A program made the translations under genes and the position numbers. Positions 1-10,492 of a DNA stretch of 60,000 bases are shown here, piece by piece. Under the pieces are notes generated by a model that was given only the letters and a program-made list of their open reading frames with translations, was not told where the DNA came from and searched no databases. The DNA comes from Owenia fusiformis (Eukaryota > Annelida > Polychaeta > Sabellida > Oweniidae), in assembly GCA_903813345.2 (NCBI GenBank), contig CAIIXF020000007.1:14988714-15048713 (forward strand), written 5' to 3'. The stretch's first letter is position 1, and every line of letters starts with the position of its first letter.

Positions 1-939
1 CTATTTATAAATGTTGTCGTCGGATAGTCAACTTCTGAAATACCCTGTCTTTCAAGTAAGTGTTTTGAATCATTCATTGGTTCCTTGAAGTTGCGGGAAT
101 CGTGATGACTTTCAAATTCAACTTCACTTTTAGTAAAGGCATTTGGTTTCAATCTGCTGTGCTCCGAAGTTTCTTGCTTCAGATCAAGAAGCAGGTAACC
201 ATAGGGTCGACTAGTTGCGTTGGTATATGCTCTGACCAACTTGTTTCCATTTCCGGGGTACATCTGCCTCGATAAGAATGCCACCTGTTGGCGATCTCTC
301 GGGTTATTAAACAGTATCATATAGTGAGAGTTTAACCTCATCGATCTATTCATTTTTCCTTGATGATACATATTCTGGAGTAGGCATATCACAGACAGAT
401 TTCGATGGTGACTGCCTTTGCTATAGAGATCACATATCCGTTGATCATTTGTTGCCTCATTCATAAGATCATCGAGAAGTATCAAAGTAGGAACTGAAGT
501 GTCAAGGTATCTTGAATCATCAATATCCTCTGGTATTCCCTTCACAAATTCCAAATGTGGGTATTTTCTTAGCTCTTCGTAGGCAGGCTGCCATTGACCA
601 TAACACCAGATGATTCTTCTAGGAATTGGGGATATATACCGTTCAACATTTTTGATCAAGTGCTTCATAAGCCAGGTCTTCCCCGACGATGTTGGTCCGG
701 CTGAAAATACAACAAAAAAATTTTTTTTTAATAAATTGACATGCTCTCTTTCTATATTTAGAAACCTATCAGACTTTTAATTTCAACATGTCCATGCCTA
801 TACCTGCTATCATAGTAAACGGATGTTTCAGCATAACATCAGACTGATGCATTTTTTCTCCATGAAACTTATTCATATGCCTTGATAGGTTATCACCTCT
901 CGTAAAATTCACACTACACTCAGAACAATTGAAAGACAT
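1..939 (-). CDS. C2H2 zinc finger fused to A32/HerA-FtsK-like packaging ATPase (3' end outside window)
   Basis: Two exons read right to left: 939-804 and 700-1, with a 103-bp GT-AG intron whose phases match (phase 1). Exon 1 starts at an ATG at 939-937 and encodes about 45 residues with one C2H2 finger (C5, C8, H21, H26). Exon 2 opens with a Walker A loop (GPTSSGKT) and then has a Walker B strand (LILLDDLM), a polar Q/N motif (LLQNMYHQ), an NNPRD segment and a YGYLLLDLK segment. This order is typical of virus-type DNA-packaging ATPases carried by Polinton/Maverick-like elements and large DNA viruses. The frame stays open to base 1, so the C-terminus is missing. The role in a living element would be ATP-driven DNA translocation into capsids; a host function is possible if domesticated. 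The intron and the N-terminal finger are the odd features. No other viral gene is visible to the right, and the sequence to the left is not available. The ATPase family is solid; the element type is inferred. Confidence 0.8.
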
Positions 940-1099
940 GTTGTCTGTTCAAGATCTATCAGTAAAATGACTCAAAACATGGACAACTTAAAATATATCA
1001 GAATATTCTAATGTGCAGTATTGTGATTGGTTCAAAATGTGTCAATTAAGATCAATTGTAAACATAAACAGGCATTTATGACATTATAAACTATTGAAT

Positions 1100-1440
1100 A
1101 TTAAAGTAAAGGGAGGGGAGGAGGTTTGGAAGATGGAGAAGAGACAGGAGGAGGTTGGGTGGAAGTAGGAGGAGGTATGAGGTAAGGAGGAGGTAGGGAG
1201 GAGGTGGGAGGAGGTAAGGAAGAGGTTTGAGGAGGTAAGGAGGAGGTAATGATGAGGTAGGGAGGAGGTGGGAGGAGGTAAGGAGGAAGCGGGAGGAGGT
1301 AGAGAGGAGGTGGGAGAAGGTAAGGAAGAGGTGGGAAGAGGTAAGGAGGATATAGGGAGGAGGTAATGATGAGGTAGGGAGGAGGCGGGGGGGGGGAGGT
1401 AAGGAGGAGGTAAGGAGGAAGTGGGAGGAGGTAGGGAAAA
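1100..1440. repeat. G-rich GGAGG minisatellite
   Basis: A degenerate tandem array of units such as GGGAGGAGGTAAGGAGGAGGT, about 10-21 bp with point changes and small indels. The + strand is almost pure purine with frequent GGG/GG runs, so it could form G-quadruplex or triplex structures; that is inference. It begins about 160 bp upstream of the zinc-finger/ATPase start codon, which is transcribed away from it. Confidence 0.85.
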
Positions 1441-1652
1441 GATGGCTAACTTCCGTTTTAAAACCTACCCAGGCCGACTAAAAGATGCCTCACTTCCGCT
1501 ATGATGTCACCCTCTTGCCCAGACAGATGCAAAATGGCTGACTTCCTGCTAGAAAGCTTCAAAATGGCCGACTTCCGGTTAAATGGCTGACTTCCGGGCT
1601 GACTTCCGGTCAAAATGGCTGACTTCCTGTCAAAATGGCTAACTTCCGGAAC
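1440..1652. repeat. Degenerate array of AAAATGGCTGACTTCCGGT units
   Basis: Seven or eight imperfect copies of AAAATGGCTGACTTCCGGT, spaced about 20-45 bp, some truncated. Each unit joins an AAAATGGC core (YY1-like) to ACTTCC(GG) (ETS-like core). It directly follows the G-rich minisatellite. It may be a degenerate minisatellite, a promoter-like array, or part of the end of a mobile element. Confidence 0.65.
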
Positions 1653-2604
1653 GTATAGTCGTGGGGTAGGGCGTCCGTTACTCTTAGGGCCCGAGATTCC
1701 CGAAATATGTACACGCCACCACGCCGAGGGGGGAGGGGTGGGGTCCCCGTATGTGCCTCCCGAGCTCAGGGAGGCTCACAGATGTCCCTCCCCATTGGAG
1801 CCCATGTTAGGGAGGGTACTATGAAAAATCGTGTCCCTCCCCATAGGACTCAATGTTAAAGGTGCGTCAGAACTCTCGTTTCTGTAACTACTACTATGTA
1901 TAATGATTGGGATTCGCAATTTATCATAACGACATTGAAATAGATTTCCCAATTTCAAACATAACAAATGAAATTCTTGATATACCTAGACAGTGCAAAA
2001 ATGGAATTTCGTTGACAAAATCGTTTGAGGAGAGTGTACATACATTGAACATTGATGGCCTTAGAACACTGCAAATCTGGAACTATGTTTATTTCATCTA
2101 GTACTATCCTATAGCTATTTGGTTTCAGGTTGTTCTTCAAAGACAAAATATGGCCCCTGTAAATCTAAGTGTAAAAGGTTGAAGCTTGGGAATTGTTCAA
2201 GAGTATGCAGGGTCGAAACAGTATGTGTGTATTCGTTTTTTATTGGGATTTTGAAAAAAGGTCAAACTCAATGACAAGCTTGGCATGGTATTGGGCCTAT
2301 ATTTGGACATTTGGTTCGTCATTGGCCACTATTTGGACATTTGGTCTGGCTTTGGGGTGTTATTTGTAAGGAACAGCCAATTCATAGTACAAATTGGTTT
2401 GTATGGGAACATATTGATATCAATGGGGATCAATCATGGGCTCCCGTCAAAGTTTGTTTACAGTGACCCCGGGACTATGCAATGCAAATGCAATGCAATG
2501 CAATGTTAATGTTTAGTCTAGTTGCAGTTCCCTGTGACCCCCACTTGACGTACACACCTTCTCACACATACGTTACCAGGGTTGAATAGACAGGGTAATT
2601 TATA
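1653..2604. other. Intergenic stretch with a GC-rich block and short direct repeats
   Basis: No convincing gene. A GC-rich block at about 1655-1830 contains a direct-repeat pair, both copies starting GTCCCTCCCCAT (about 1785 and 1831). At 2285-2360 the phrase ATTTGGACATTTGGT occurs twice. At about 2477-2512 there is a short ATGCA-rich tract that includes the octamer ATGCAAAT. The short ORFs here have no recognisable protein features. Confidence 0.5.
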
Positions 2605-2962
2605 TCAGCGACCAGGGTTCTCACCAGGAAATTTTTAGACCCCTGATTTTTTCTCGGTATCGCCCAATGTGAGATCAGAGATATCCTATTCATATACTTT
2701 TCAAAATACAACTTAAGATTATCTTCCTATTTTAATCACAATACACATTTCTCAAAGGTTTCTGACTTCCTATTCCTTGTTTGCATCCAGTTTTATGTAT
2801 TTTCTCCAGAGTTTTACCACAAATAATGTGACAAAAATGTAAAATTAGACACCGGTAAAAAAAACTTAAATAAACTCCGGAAAAGCATTTAGACTTTGGA
2901 AGAGGGTCTGAAGACATTAGACTCCGGAGAATCTCCGGAGTCTAAAAGAGAACCCTGGTGAC
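2605..2962. mobile_element. Small foldback/MITE-like element (about 355 bp)
   Basis: The ends are inverted repeats: GACCAGGGTTCTC at 2610-2622 and its complement at about 2948-2960. Bases 2919-2943 form a perfect 25-bp palindrome (12-bp arms of AGACTCCGGAGA around one central base). The body is AT-rich with no coding potential. Class and target-site duplication are not resolved. Confidence 0.55.
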
Positions 2963-3115
2963 AGACAACTACTCATTACTAGACCTTGTTGACTTGTTGG
3001 GATGAGTATAGTGTTGGGGTTACAAGGGCTTGAACCTAGACTTTGTTGACTTGTACAGGATGATACGATTTGGAAGTCCTGCTGGAGAAGCTGCACGAGA
3101 AACTACACATCTACT

Positions 3116-5091
3116 ATGGTCAATATAACCAGGGCAGTCCTCAGTGGATGTGTCGAGCATTGTAAAGGTGAGAAAAGCATTTAGAATGCAATGGACCTAA
3201 ATTAAATGCAACGAGTGAATAGAATCCGCGTCTCTGGATTGTGGCATCACCCTTTGATGGTGTCTCAGCGTTTTTTACTTTTTGCAGTTGATTTTGTGAA
3301 AATAGTAAATAATGTGTCATCGAGTGCAGAGGGTCCTGTTTTTACCATGGATGGAAACTTTTACATGGTTTCATACAATGGAGGTGAAATCCTCAAAATT
3401 GACTTAACGAAGAATTTGGTAAATCCTGATATGATTCTTTTATGTTTTACTTACGAATGTAGAAGGATGATAAACCTCAGAATTATTCTATCTCAGGCTG
3501 AGCCTAAAATGCCATTATTGGCGATTAGTAAACGAATAGACAAATAAAACTTTTTACTAGGCTATATTCTAGTCTGTCACTACCTTTGGGCATACAGAAT
3601 ATCAACGTTACTTAACCTGTAAACGAAAGTTCCTCTTCTCTAATGCTTATAAACGTCACAAAATGTACATGGGATTTCTATGTAAATTACTTAAATTTTC
3701 TTTCACTCATTTGCAGTCAAGTCTTTTAGTTGCACCATCAGTGGGTGCAAATAGCGGGATGCCTACAGGATCTCAATGTGATCATAATAATAATATATGG
3801 GTTGCGGACCAGAGATTAGGCTTACTGAAAGTTTACAAAAATGGTACCTTCCATCAGGTAAGATCGTGTTTACTTACTATTGTGGAATGAATCATTCTTC
3901 CATTCTTTTTGGATGGGTTGTTGGTTATATAATTCTATGCAGCTACATGAAATGTTGTGTTCTGATTGGCTAGAATTGGACACACCTTGCCTAGCTATGT
4001 GTGAATTCGTTTTTCCACATTATTTATGGACATACCATAATGTTTATAATAATTTCAGATTGCAACCAAGGACAACAAGAATGCTACTATACAAGGATTT
4101 AACGATCTTATATTTGACTATCACGGTGACTTATGGATAACAGCACCAATTGGTCTCATCGCGCCCCATCCATTTGAAAACTCAAAAAAAGTAAATTATG
4201 AAATGATAAGCCGAAATAGAGCATTCTGATTAGTCGTCAACAGTTTTTGTAATAAACTATTTGGAAAGAAATATCCTTCGAAATGAATGGGATTAACCTC
4301 AAATAGAAATGTGTATTCGAAATTCATTCTGTTATTTCAAGCAACCGTTTGGAAGCGTGTACTGCTACAACCCTAGAACTGGTGATCTGATAAAGGTTTC
4401 CACTGGTTATGTATTTCCTAATGGTATTGCAGTGAAGCATGATAAATATGGCACTCCAACGAAACTGATATTTGGAGTCGATAGAAACGCCTCTCTTTGG
4501 AGCTTTGATATTATTGGCCATTGCCAGATTGCGAACAAGCGGCTCTGGGGATCTCTTCCAGGTTGTTATGTGTAATAAATCTCAGGGACATTCCATTAAC
4601 CATCCGTTTCCATTTTGGAGGTATGATTTATAAAGTCAAAATCTCTGAAGTGTCAATATTTGTAGGCCCTTTGGGAATGGCTTTAATTTTAAAAAAATGT
4701 AAAGAGGCTTTAACACGTAGTTCAATGGGGGAGCTAAGGTTGCCAAACTTATGGAGGGGAGTGTATATAAGGACATCGAGTTATCGTTGATTCTTTTCTG
4801 TTTATAGCCAACAGTATTCCAGACGGTATGGATTTTGATGAGGATGGAGACCTCATAGTTGCAAACTATAACACTGGTCATCTGTATGTCTTCGGTCCTA
4901 AAGGAGGTGCACCAATACGTGAAATAAAGTGTCCCTTTGTGTACGCTACCAACGTTCACTTCAGGCCTAACTCAAAAGAGCTGTACATCACAGAGGGCGA
5001 GTCCAATAGTTTGTGGAAGATTCAGTGGAAGAGCAAAGGAATGAAACAATATTGCGAGACACCCGAGTTAAGGGGAAGATTTGGATATTGA
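3116..5091 (+). CDS. Diisopropyl-fluorophosphatase-like (DFPase) six-bladed beta-propeller hydrolase
   Basis: Six exons: 3116-3167, 3288-3418, 3717-3857, 4059-4190, 4342-4561 and 4808-5091, all GT-AG with matching phases, giving 319 residues (the squid enzyme is 314). It belongs to the SMP-30/gluconolactonase superfamily and is closest, from recall, to squid DFPase, a calcium-dependent hydrolase of P-F and P-O bonds. The calcium/active-site positions are present: E32 (AEGPVF), N123/D124 (GFND), N179 (FPNGIAV), D231 (PDGMDFD, the proposed nucleophile) and H276 (TNVHF). The histidine following the TE dipeptide in the last blade of the squid enzyme is glycine here (G289). The C-terminus KQYCET is shared. 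There is no signal peptide, so it is probably cytosolic. Exons 2-6 are secure. Exon 1 was chosen because its ATG frame joins exon 2 in phase 1 and gives a family-like length; its sequence is less conserved, so the start is less certain. Confidence 0.92.
4698..4763. mobile_element. Right-end fragment of TA-flanked TIR element inside DFPase intron 5
   Basis: This stretch (AAAGAGGCTTTAACACGTAG ... GGAGGGGAGTG, then TA) nearly matches the right terminus of the element at 43645-44514 and the complement of its left terminus. Only one end is evident in the intron, so it is a truncated copy. It ends 44 bp before the exon 6 acceptor. Confidence 0.75.
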
Positions 5092-6486
5092 TCGTCGATT
5101 CTATTCAATTTGCGAAAACAGTGATATTTTATTTATATTGTTAGTACACATTAATATTGTAATATTTGTTTTGATTATGTATCCTTAAAACAATTTTTCT
5201 GCTTAAGAACACATGCCTACTGTTGTTTCATTCATGTATGATATGTTGCAGTATGTTTATGAGTAAATGTAATTTTAACCTCAATACAAACATATTTAGT
5301 ATGGTTTCTCTTCTTCGTCATCGTGCTTTGTGATTCGTGATGCCAATGTACGTTTGGATCAATAAGCAACTCATGTTATTGAGACGGGGAGGTTAAATCA
5401 TCAAACAATTTAAATAAATCATTTTAAATCACATGATTTTCTCGAATCATGCGAGGTGATAACATTTGCATGATATACTTGACTGAACATGTTTACCAGA
5501 TTGCGTTGTTGGTTGCTATAACATCAACATGACTATCGCAGCGGGAATGCAAAGTTTAGGAAACAACGCCCAAGTGGAATGACTTAGCCACAATGCATTA
5601 AGCCTTGAGCTGATTATTTTCACAAGTGAGACGACAGATGACTTCTTGCTACAGAAGGATATCGTCGGCTAGGACACTTCGATAAATCTATTTGTCAAAC
5701 TCACAATTCAATTCAACCAACGACACACTGTGAGTTGAATTAGAGCCAACTAGTGATGTTAAGGATATCTATGAAGTTGCTTACAATATGGATAAAATTG
5801 AAATACCCTTGGACCAAGCCATTCTGATACTCATAGCATCTTTCTGTTCCACCTGAAACATGCTCTGATAATATGAGGCATATTCTGTGATCTGAGCACA
5901 TCAGATGGGCAGAGTTATAACTGTCAATAAGTGTGATAGTTATCATGTAATCATCTACCTTAATGTCAATACATAACATAATAGGCATTATATTTAACAG
6001 CAGATATTACAACAAAGTTACAAGGCACAGTTACACACAGTTACAAGTTTTATGCTGGAATGAAAGATCTCAAAAATCCTCAATTTTGAGCTCTCCTGGA
6101 TCACCAAATTAAGCTCATTATATCATGGCATCTCAGGGCTGAGAAGATTTGAGATGTCTTGTTTTATAGTGATGGGTCCAACCTGGACTAGCGAAACTAG
6201 TATGCCTAATAAATTATCACTCCTTTGATAAATTGACACCTGTAGCCGACGGCAATGTTTAAAGTGTCGACTACTTTGTTATATATTAACTATAATCAGG
6301 ATAGGTTTGTCTAGCATTTTTTGTATACCAGCCGCCAACGATTCGTTTCTAATCATAGATATAGCAGGATGTTTATACAGTATATTGTACTTAATTGTGT
6401 TGATCAGCTTTTAGGGATAGAACAGTAATACTTAGAATGACTAGTATGGATCATCAACAGGCAAGGAATAGCCCAAGTCAAAGTGA
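5092..6486. other. Intergenic region between DFPase and GT61 genes
   Basis: AT-rich with no ORF of interest. It must hold the DFPase 3' UTR and the promoter of the next gene. I saw no clear TATA box, tandem repeat or inverted repeat. Confidence 0.4.
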
Positions 6487-8031
6487 ATGAAGGATATTCC
6501 ATGCATGAACTACATGACAGTAATGATCATGAACTATTTCAGAGTTATAGTGTGTATTTTATGTAGTGTAGCTGTTGCGGTCGTTGTCATGAACGTGGTA
6601 ACTGTCTATGAGACTGTGTCTTCTTACAGGAACAGACCAATCCATGATATACTAAACAAAGGTGATAAATTAACACATTCATATTTAACAACCATCGAAG
6701 ATGATATTGATGTTATATATGAGCATTTGGAGAAACATAGAACTGATGCAATAAGGAATCAAGGACTTTATCAACGTGTTAAAATACCGAAATCACATAT
6801 GGCAAATTTTAAAGATATTTCATCTAGTCGAGATGATTATTTCTTGCATATATCCACAGAACCAAATATTAAAACGCTACTGTTTGAACATCTTGACCCT
6901 GACACTGGCGTTGAACCAACTCAGGGCTTTCAATGGATAGGCAGTAAGTCTTTATGCAAGGTTCTCAATAATTACACAGGAGGACATGGCTATACTGGTC
7001 CTTGCATTGAAGATATGGAGCAAGCATTTAGCCAAACAGATGCTGAGCTAACAAGGACTCGATATAAGATGCCATTAAATGAGAAACTCACCGGGGAAGT
7101 TTACCAATGGAGTTCTATCTCAAGTTTCATCCATATTATGCAGAATGCAGTTGTTCTCCCAAATGGAGTTGTGTACATTGGCAGCTTACAGGTTGTCCCA
7201 AAGTGTTGTCTTGGGCCAAGTGTCATAAAGGAATCCAAACAGTATTTCGATCATCAAACAAAGTATAATTTAGATTCATTGATTGTTTACCCTGAGGTAT
7301 TTGTTATATCTCAAAAATGGTCCGAGGGATTTTATCACGGTATAGTTGAATCCATTACAAGACTTTCTCGGTATATACAATTTATACAAAAACACAGCCA
7401 AATCAAACTATACATGGCTTGTAGTCACTTCATGCTCATAGCAGTTCAAACACTATTTCCCTCAAGAAACATATCAGAATTTATAATATGTGACAACACG
7501 AGTATATCTGCCTCGTTAGTCTATTTTCCAGAGGGATCCTCATGTGGACGATCGACGCCAGAAGCGTTGTCATTATCCTCAACCGAATTCAGAAATAAGA
7601 TAAATATAGTAGGACAACCAAAAAACTATATTCTATTAATCCAAAGAACTAAGGATAGGTTTCTTGTGCAACATAGAGAAATAGCTGTTTATTTGAATGA
7701 GGTAGCTAAAGATAGTGGAATGGAACTATTCGTTTTTACGGATGATCCACTGCCAGCTTTTAAGGATGCCATGCAACTATTCAACCAAGCAAAACTTGTA
7801 GTTGCACCACACGGGGCTGGTCTGTCCAATACATTGTTCTCAAATCCCGGACTATTTATCATAGAGGTTGTTTGTAAAGACCCCAACTTGTGCTACCGAA
7901 GATTAGCAATTAATATCGGACACCACTATCATGGGGTCTCTTCAAAGTTTGGTTGCCCAACGATGTTGAATGTTGACGTCAAAGAAGTAAAAGATGCTGT
8001 ACGGTTTTATATCAATAAAATTACTGATTGA
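6487..8031 (+). CDS. GT61-family (DUF563) type II membrane glycosyltransferase, single exon
   Basis: 514 residues without introns. A TGA lies immediately upstream in frame, so this ATG is the first possible start in this exon. A short cytosolic tail is followed by a hydrophobic signal anchor at about residues 18-41, as expected for a Golgi or ER enzyme with a luminal catalytic domain. The GT61 signature is clear: SEGFYHGIVES around residues 279-289 and VAPHGAGLSN at 439-448, followed by a NPG...EVV strand and a HHYHGV segment. GT61 includes EOGT, POMGNT2 and plant xylosyltransferases; the acceptor sugar or protein cannot be told from sequence. Several N-glycosylation sequons (for example NNYT, CDNTS) fit a luminal domain. 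A single exon among multi-exon neighbours could mean retrocopy origin or simply an intron-poor subfamily. It converges tail-to-tail with the esterase gene to its right. Confidence 0.9.
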   Translation: MKDIPCMNYMTVMIMNYFRVIVCILCSVAVAVVVMNVVTVYETVSSYRNRPIHDILNKGDKLTHSYLTTIEDDIDVIYEHLEKHRTDAIRNQGLYQRVKIPKSHMANFKDISSSRDDYFLHISTEPNIKTLLFEHLDPDTGVEPTQGFQWIGSKSLCKVLNNYTGGHGYTGPCIEDMEQAFSQTDAELTRTRYKMPLNEKLTGEVYQWSSISSFIHIMQNAVVLPNGVVYIGSLQVVPKCCLGPSVIKESKQYFDHQTKYNLDSLIVYPEVFVISQKWSEGFYHGIVESITRLSRYIQFIQKHSQIKLYMACSHFMLIAVQTLFPSRNISEFIICDNTSISASLVYFPEGSSCGRSTPEALSLSSTEFRNKINIVGQPKNYILLIQRTKDRFLVQHREIAVYLNEVAKDSGMELFVFTDDPLPAFKDAMQLFNQAKLVVAPHGAGLSNTLFSNPGLFIIEVVCKDPNLCYRRLAINIGHHYHGVSSKFGCPTMLNVDVKEVKDAVRFYINKITD

Positions 8032-8400
8032 TCATGTTTTGTATACCTGCTTGTCTGTTTTCTTGTTTAAAGGGTAACGCTTATTAACGTTTCGCAAATT
8101 GAACACTCATTGTCGGTTTCGACACATTTTAGTATTAAAGGCACGATCCCGGAAAGCAGTCAAGGGTAGCCTACACAGGTTGAGGTCAATGTAAAGACGT
8201 CTAATAGGTCACTTCTTCTCGGTGCTTGGACCGTGGTGACATATAATTCGGCCTGATATGTAATTCTAGGTCTTGACAATTAACTGTATGTAAATGGTCT
8301 ATACCAGCCCGTCCAACTGTCCTACAAACTTAAATAGACTGAACTACAAAACCAAACGAAGAAGATCTTCCTAAATCTAAATTATCTCATGAATCTGATA

Positions 8401-8406
8401 TTTATT
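8401..8406 (-). terminator. Candidate poly(A) signal (AATAAA) of the esterase gene
   Basis: AATAAA on the minus strand about 45 bp after the esterase stop codon. A second AATAAA overlaps the stop itself (8454-8449). It lies in the 418-bp gap between the convergent 3' ends of the GT61 gene and the esterase. Confidence 0.45.
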
Positions 8407-8449
8407 TCATACAAATGTTATGAATATTAGCTACTAAATTTTTCTTATT

Positions 8450-9597
8450 TTATTCTGATGGGCAGTTCCAAGGGAATCCGACATATGACGGACTCCTGTA
8501 TGTGTCAAGACTCGGGACTGTGTCTGTCCAGAGACGGATTCTTTCAGGCTCGTAGTTCTGGCCAGCACGGGGACCATATACTAACTGGAGGTACTCTTTG
8601 TTTGCACACGTTACCTGTGGCCAGTGAGCCAGACCTTCACCATTGGGATTCCTGAAATGAATTAATTATAGTTATTTTATTGTTGTTGCATCAAAAGGTG
8701 TGCCAACTTGGTTTGTCTCATTATGGTTTCCATGATAGGAGGAAGTTGACAGCAGAAGACGCTAACGAACTCACCTGGTCATTCATTTGATTTGACAGTT
8801 TGAATAGCTACAACGCGAACTAGGAATGTATCTGTTTGGAATTTAAAGTACATCCTTACCCATTTTTGGCAAAATTTGTGTAATATTTCATCATATCCTC
8901 ACTGAGGTAAGTCCCCTCTGGCCCATATCCTCTGAGGGGGTCAGAAAATGGGAATCCCATGAGAAAAGGCCGTTGGTCACTATGCGTCGCGGATACCCAA
9001 TCAGGGTACATAGAGTAAGCAGGTCGATGGTTGAAGAAGAATAGATAAGTGCTGTTGTATACTAAAAATGCAATATAAAAAGTAGTGAAAGAAACTTATT
9101 TAAATTATTAGTGTAATATCTTTATAATGTCTTCATTAAGGGATGTTCGCCTCTTGAGGTAGGCCTATATTCATTGTCCTCATTACCCGAATGTTTCCTG
9201 GCTACATCATTGGTAGGACCAATATATCGGAGGTCACCGATAAAGTTAGAATACGCTCTCTCATAGTCATCAGTTGAAGCGAAGTTATCATAGTCAACAT
9301 ACACAGTCATGGCAGCATCAACAATTGCCTCTGAGTTCTCTGGAAATATATTGCCAATTTTGTAATTTCATATTAAATAAACTCCTAAATAGAGTATGGT
9401 TCCAATATGTCTTTTCACAAATTGTATTTATTTATCTATCATAAGCCTACAGTACCTGGGTAAAAGCGTTCTGTATATGCAGTTATCAGTTCTCTGATGT
9501 TATTCTCATCGGGTAAGTTGGAATCGAAGAAGTAGGCACCCTCGTCCCTATTGAAGCCCAAGAGGTACTCTACGTGGTTAAAGTTACCCGTATTGTA
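8450..9597 (-). CDS. Cholinesterase/carboxylesterase family, C-terminal four exons
   Basis: Exons in order of transcription: 9597-9456, 9339-9187, 9061-8860 and 8651-8450, with matching phases and a TAA stop at 8452-8450; together about 232 residues. Family landmarks are GFNRDEGAYFF (the region bearing the catalytic acid's surroundings), IGDLRYIGP, YLFFFNHRP, ATHSDQRPF (catalytic His), MGFPF, LSEDMMKYYTNFAKNGNPNG and the tail YGPRAGQNYEPERIRLW. This is the alpha/beta-hydrolase half downstream of the nucleophile; the GESAG-type serine exon is not in view. No HDEL-type ER signal or AChE T-peptide was seen at the end (it finishes NCPSE). No preceding exon could be recognised in 9600-10492, so the 5' part probably lies in or beyond the assembly gap, or is lost. 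Substrate class unknown: true acetylcholinesterase, detoxifying carboxylesterase or an inactive adhesion homologue. Confidence 0.92.
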
Positions 9598-10492
9598 CTG
9601 AAAATATAAGCACAAATGCCAAGAGGGAAGGGTGACTAAAAACTTTAAGGAAACACAACAAGAAAAGCAAACTATAAGTGTAAATCTGTCATGAGAAAAG
9701 TAGACCCTATATTCCCCAAAACCATGATATAACGTGAAAAGAAACAATGTCTAACATACCCCTCCCCCCTCCAATCGAGAACCAATATCACAATCCAGGA
9801 CCAGAACACCAAGGGACATTTCATTCATACTAAAGTTATTACAATACATGTTGAAGAAAAAATTGAAAAATTGATAACCAATACTCTCAACTTAAAAAAT
9901 AGTTGTTGATACTAGTACTCATAAAAGATAGAGTATTCAGTCTCAAATGATGTGGGATAGATAAAATCCAGTCTCGAAGTCCATAGGCAATTCAGAAGGG
10001 TCAACATCCGTTCGCAAAGCCGTCATCATAATCCATAAAACATAACAATTCACAATGGTCACCAGGAGAAAACTATGTCTGGTACGATCCCTATTTCTCA
10101 ACCATTAATGCAATAGCCGGGATCCAAGTGAAAAATTGTGAGTTCATTGCCAATTTGTTATACCATACCTACATCCTTCAGCATCTCAAGTGGTAAAATT
10201 TGAAATTTCAAAATTAATGACCTGTATTTTTCAGCAAAGCTTTTTTACAAGTATAACCTTGTCCTAACAGCTTGGTCACTAAAATATGGTGTCTCGATTT
10301 GAAATCTAGATATTTTAAACACGCCGTTATATCTAATAAGCTGGGATACATAAACCCCATATGCTGGATTTAGTGGAATATTGCTATCCAAATGTGGAAA
10401 ATAAACAATGTCAAACTTAAAGTCATCTCTTTTGTCATATAATTTACAATATGTAACGTATTTAGTGATTTAAGAAAACATTGAGTAAAAAA
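9598..10492. other. Probable intron sequence of the esterase gene, no exon recognised
   Basis: AT-rich. A minus-strand reading at about 10035-9945 gives a short plausible peptide, but it has no esterase similarity that I recognise and ends in a stop. Confidence 0.35.

Noticed and set aside
3062-3165. An alternative reading of about 30 residues (EVLLEKLHEKLHIYYGQYN...) overlapping DFPase exon 1
   Set aside because: It looks protein-like but has a TGA just upstream, ends at TAA before the donor and does not join exon 2 in frame. It might be a remnant exon, but nothing supports it.
3116-5091. Plain gluconolactonase/SMP-30 (regucalcin) annotation
   Set aside because: Shared phrases such as AEGPVF, ADQRLGLL, LWITAP, FPNGIAV, DGMDFDED and KQYCET point more closely to squid-type DFPase, though the superfamily is the same.
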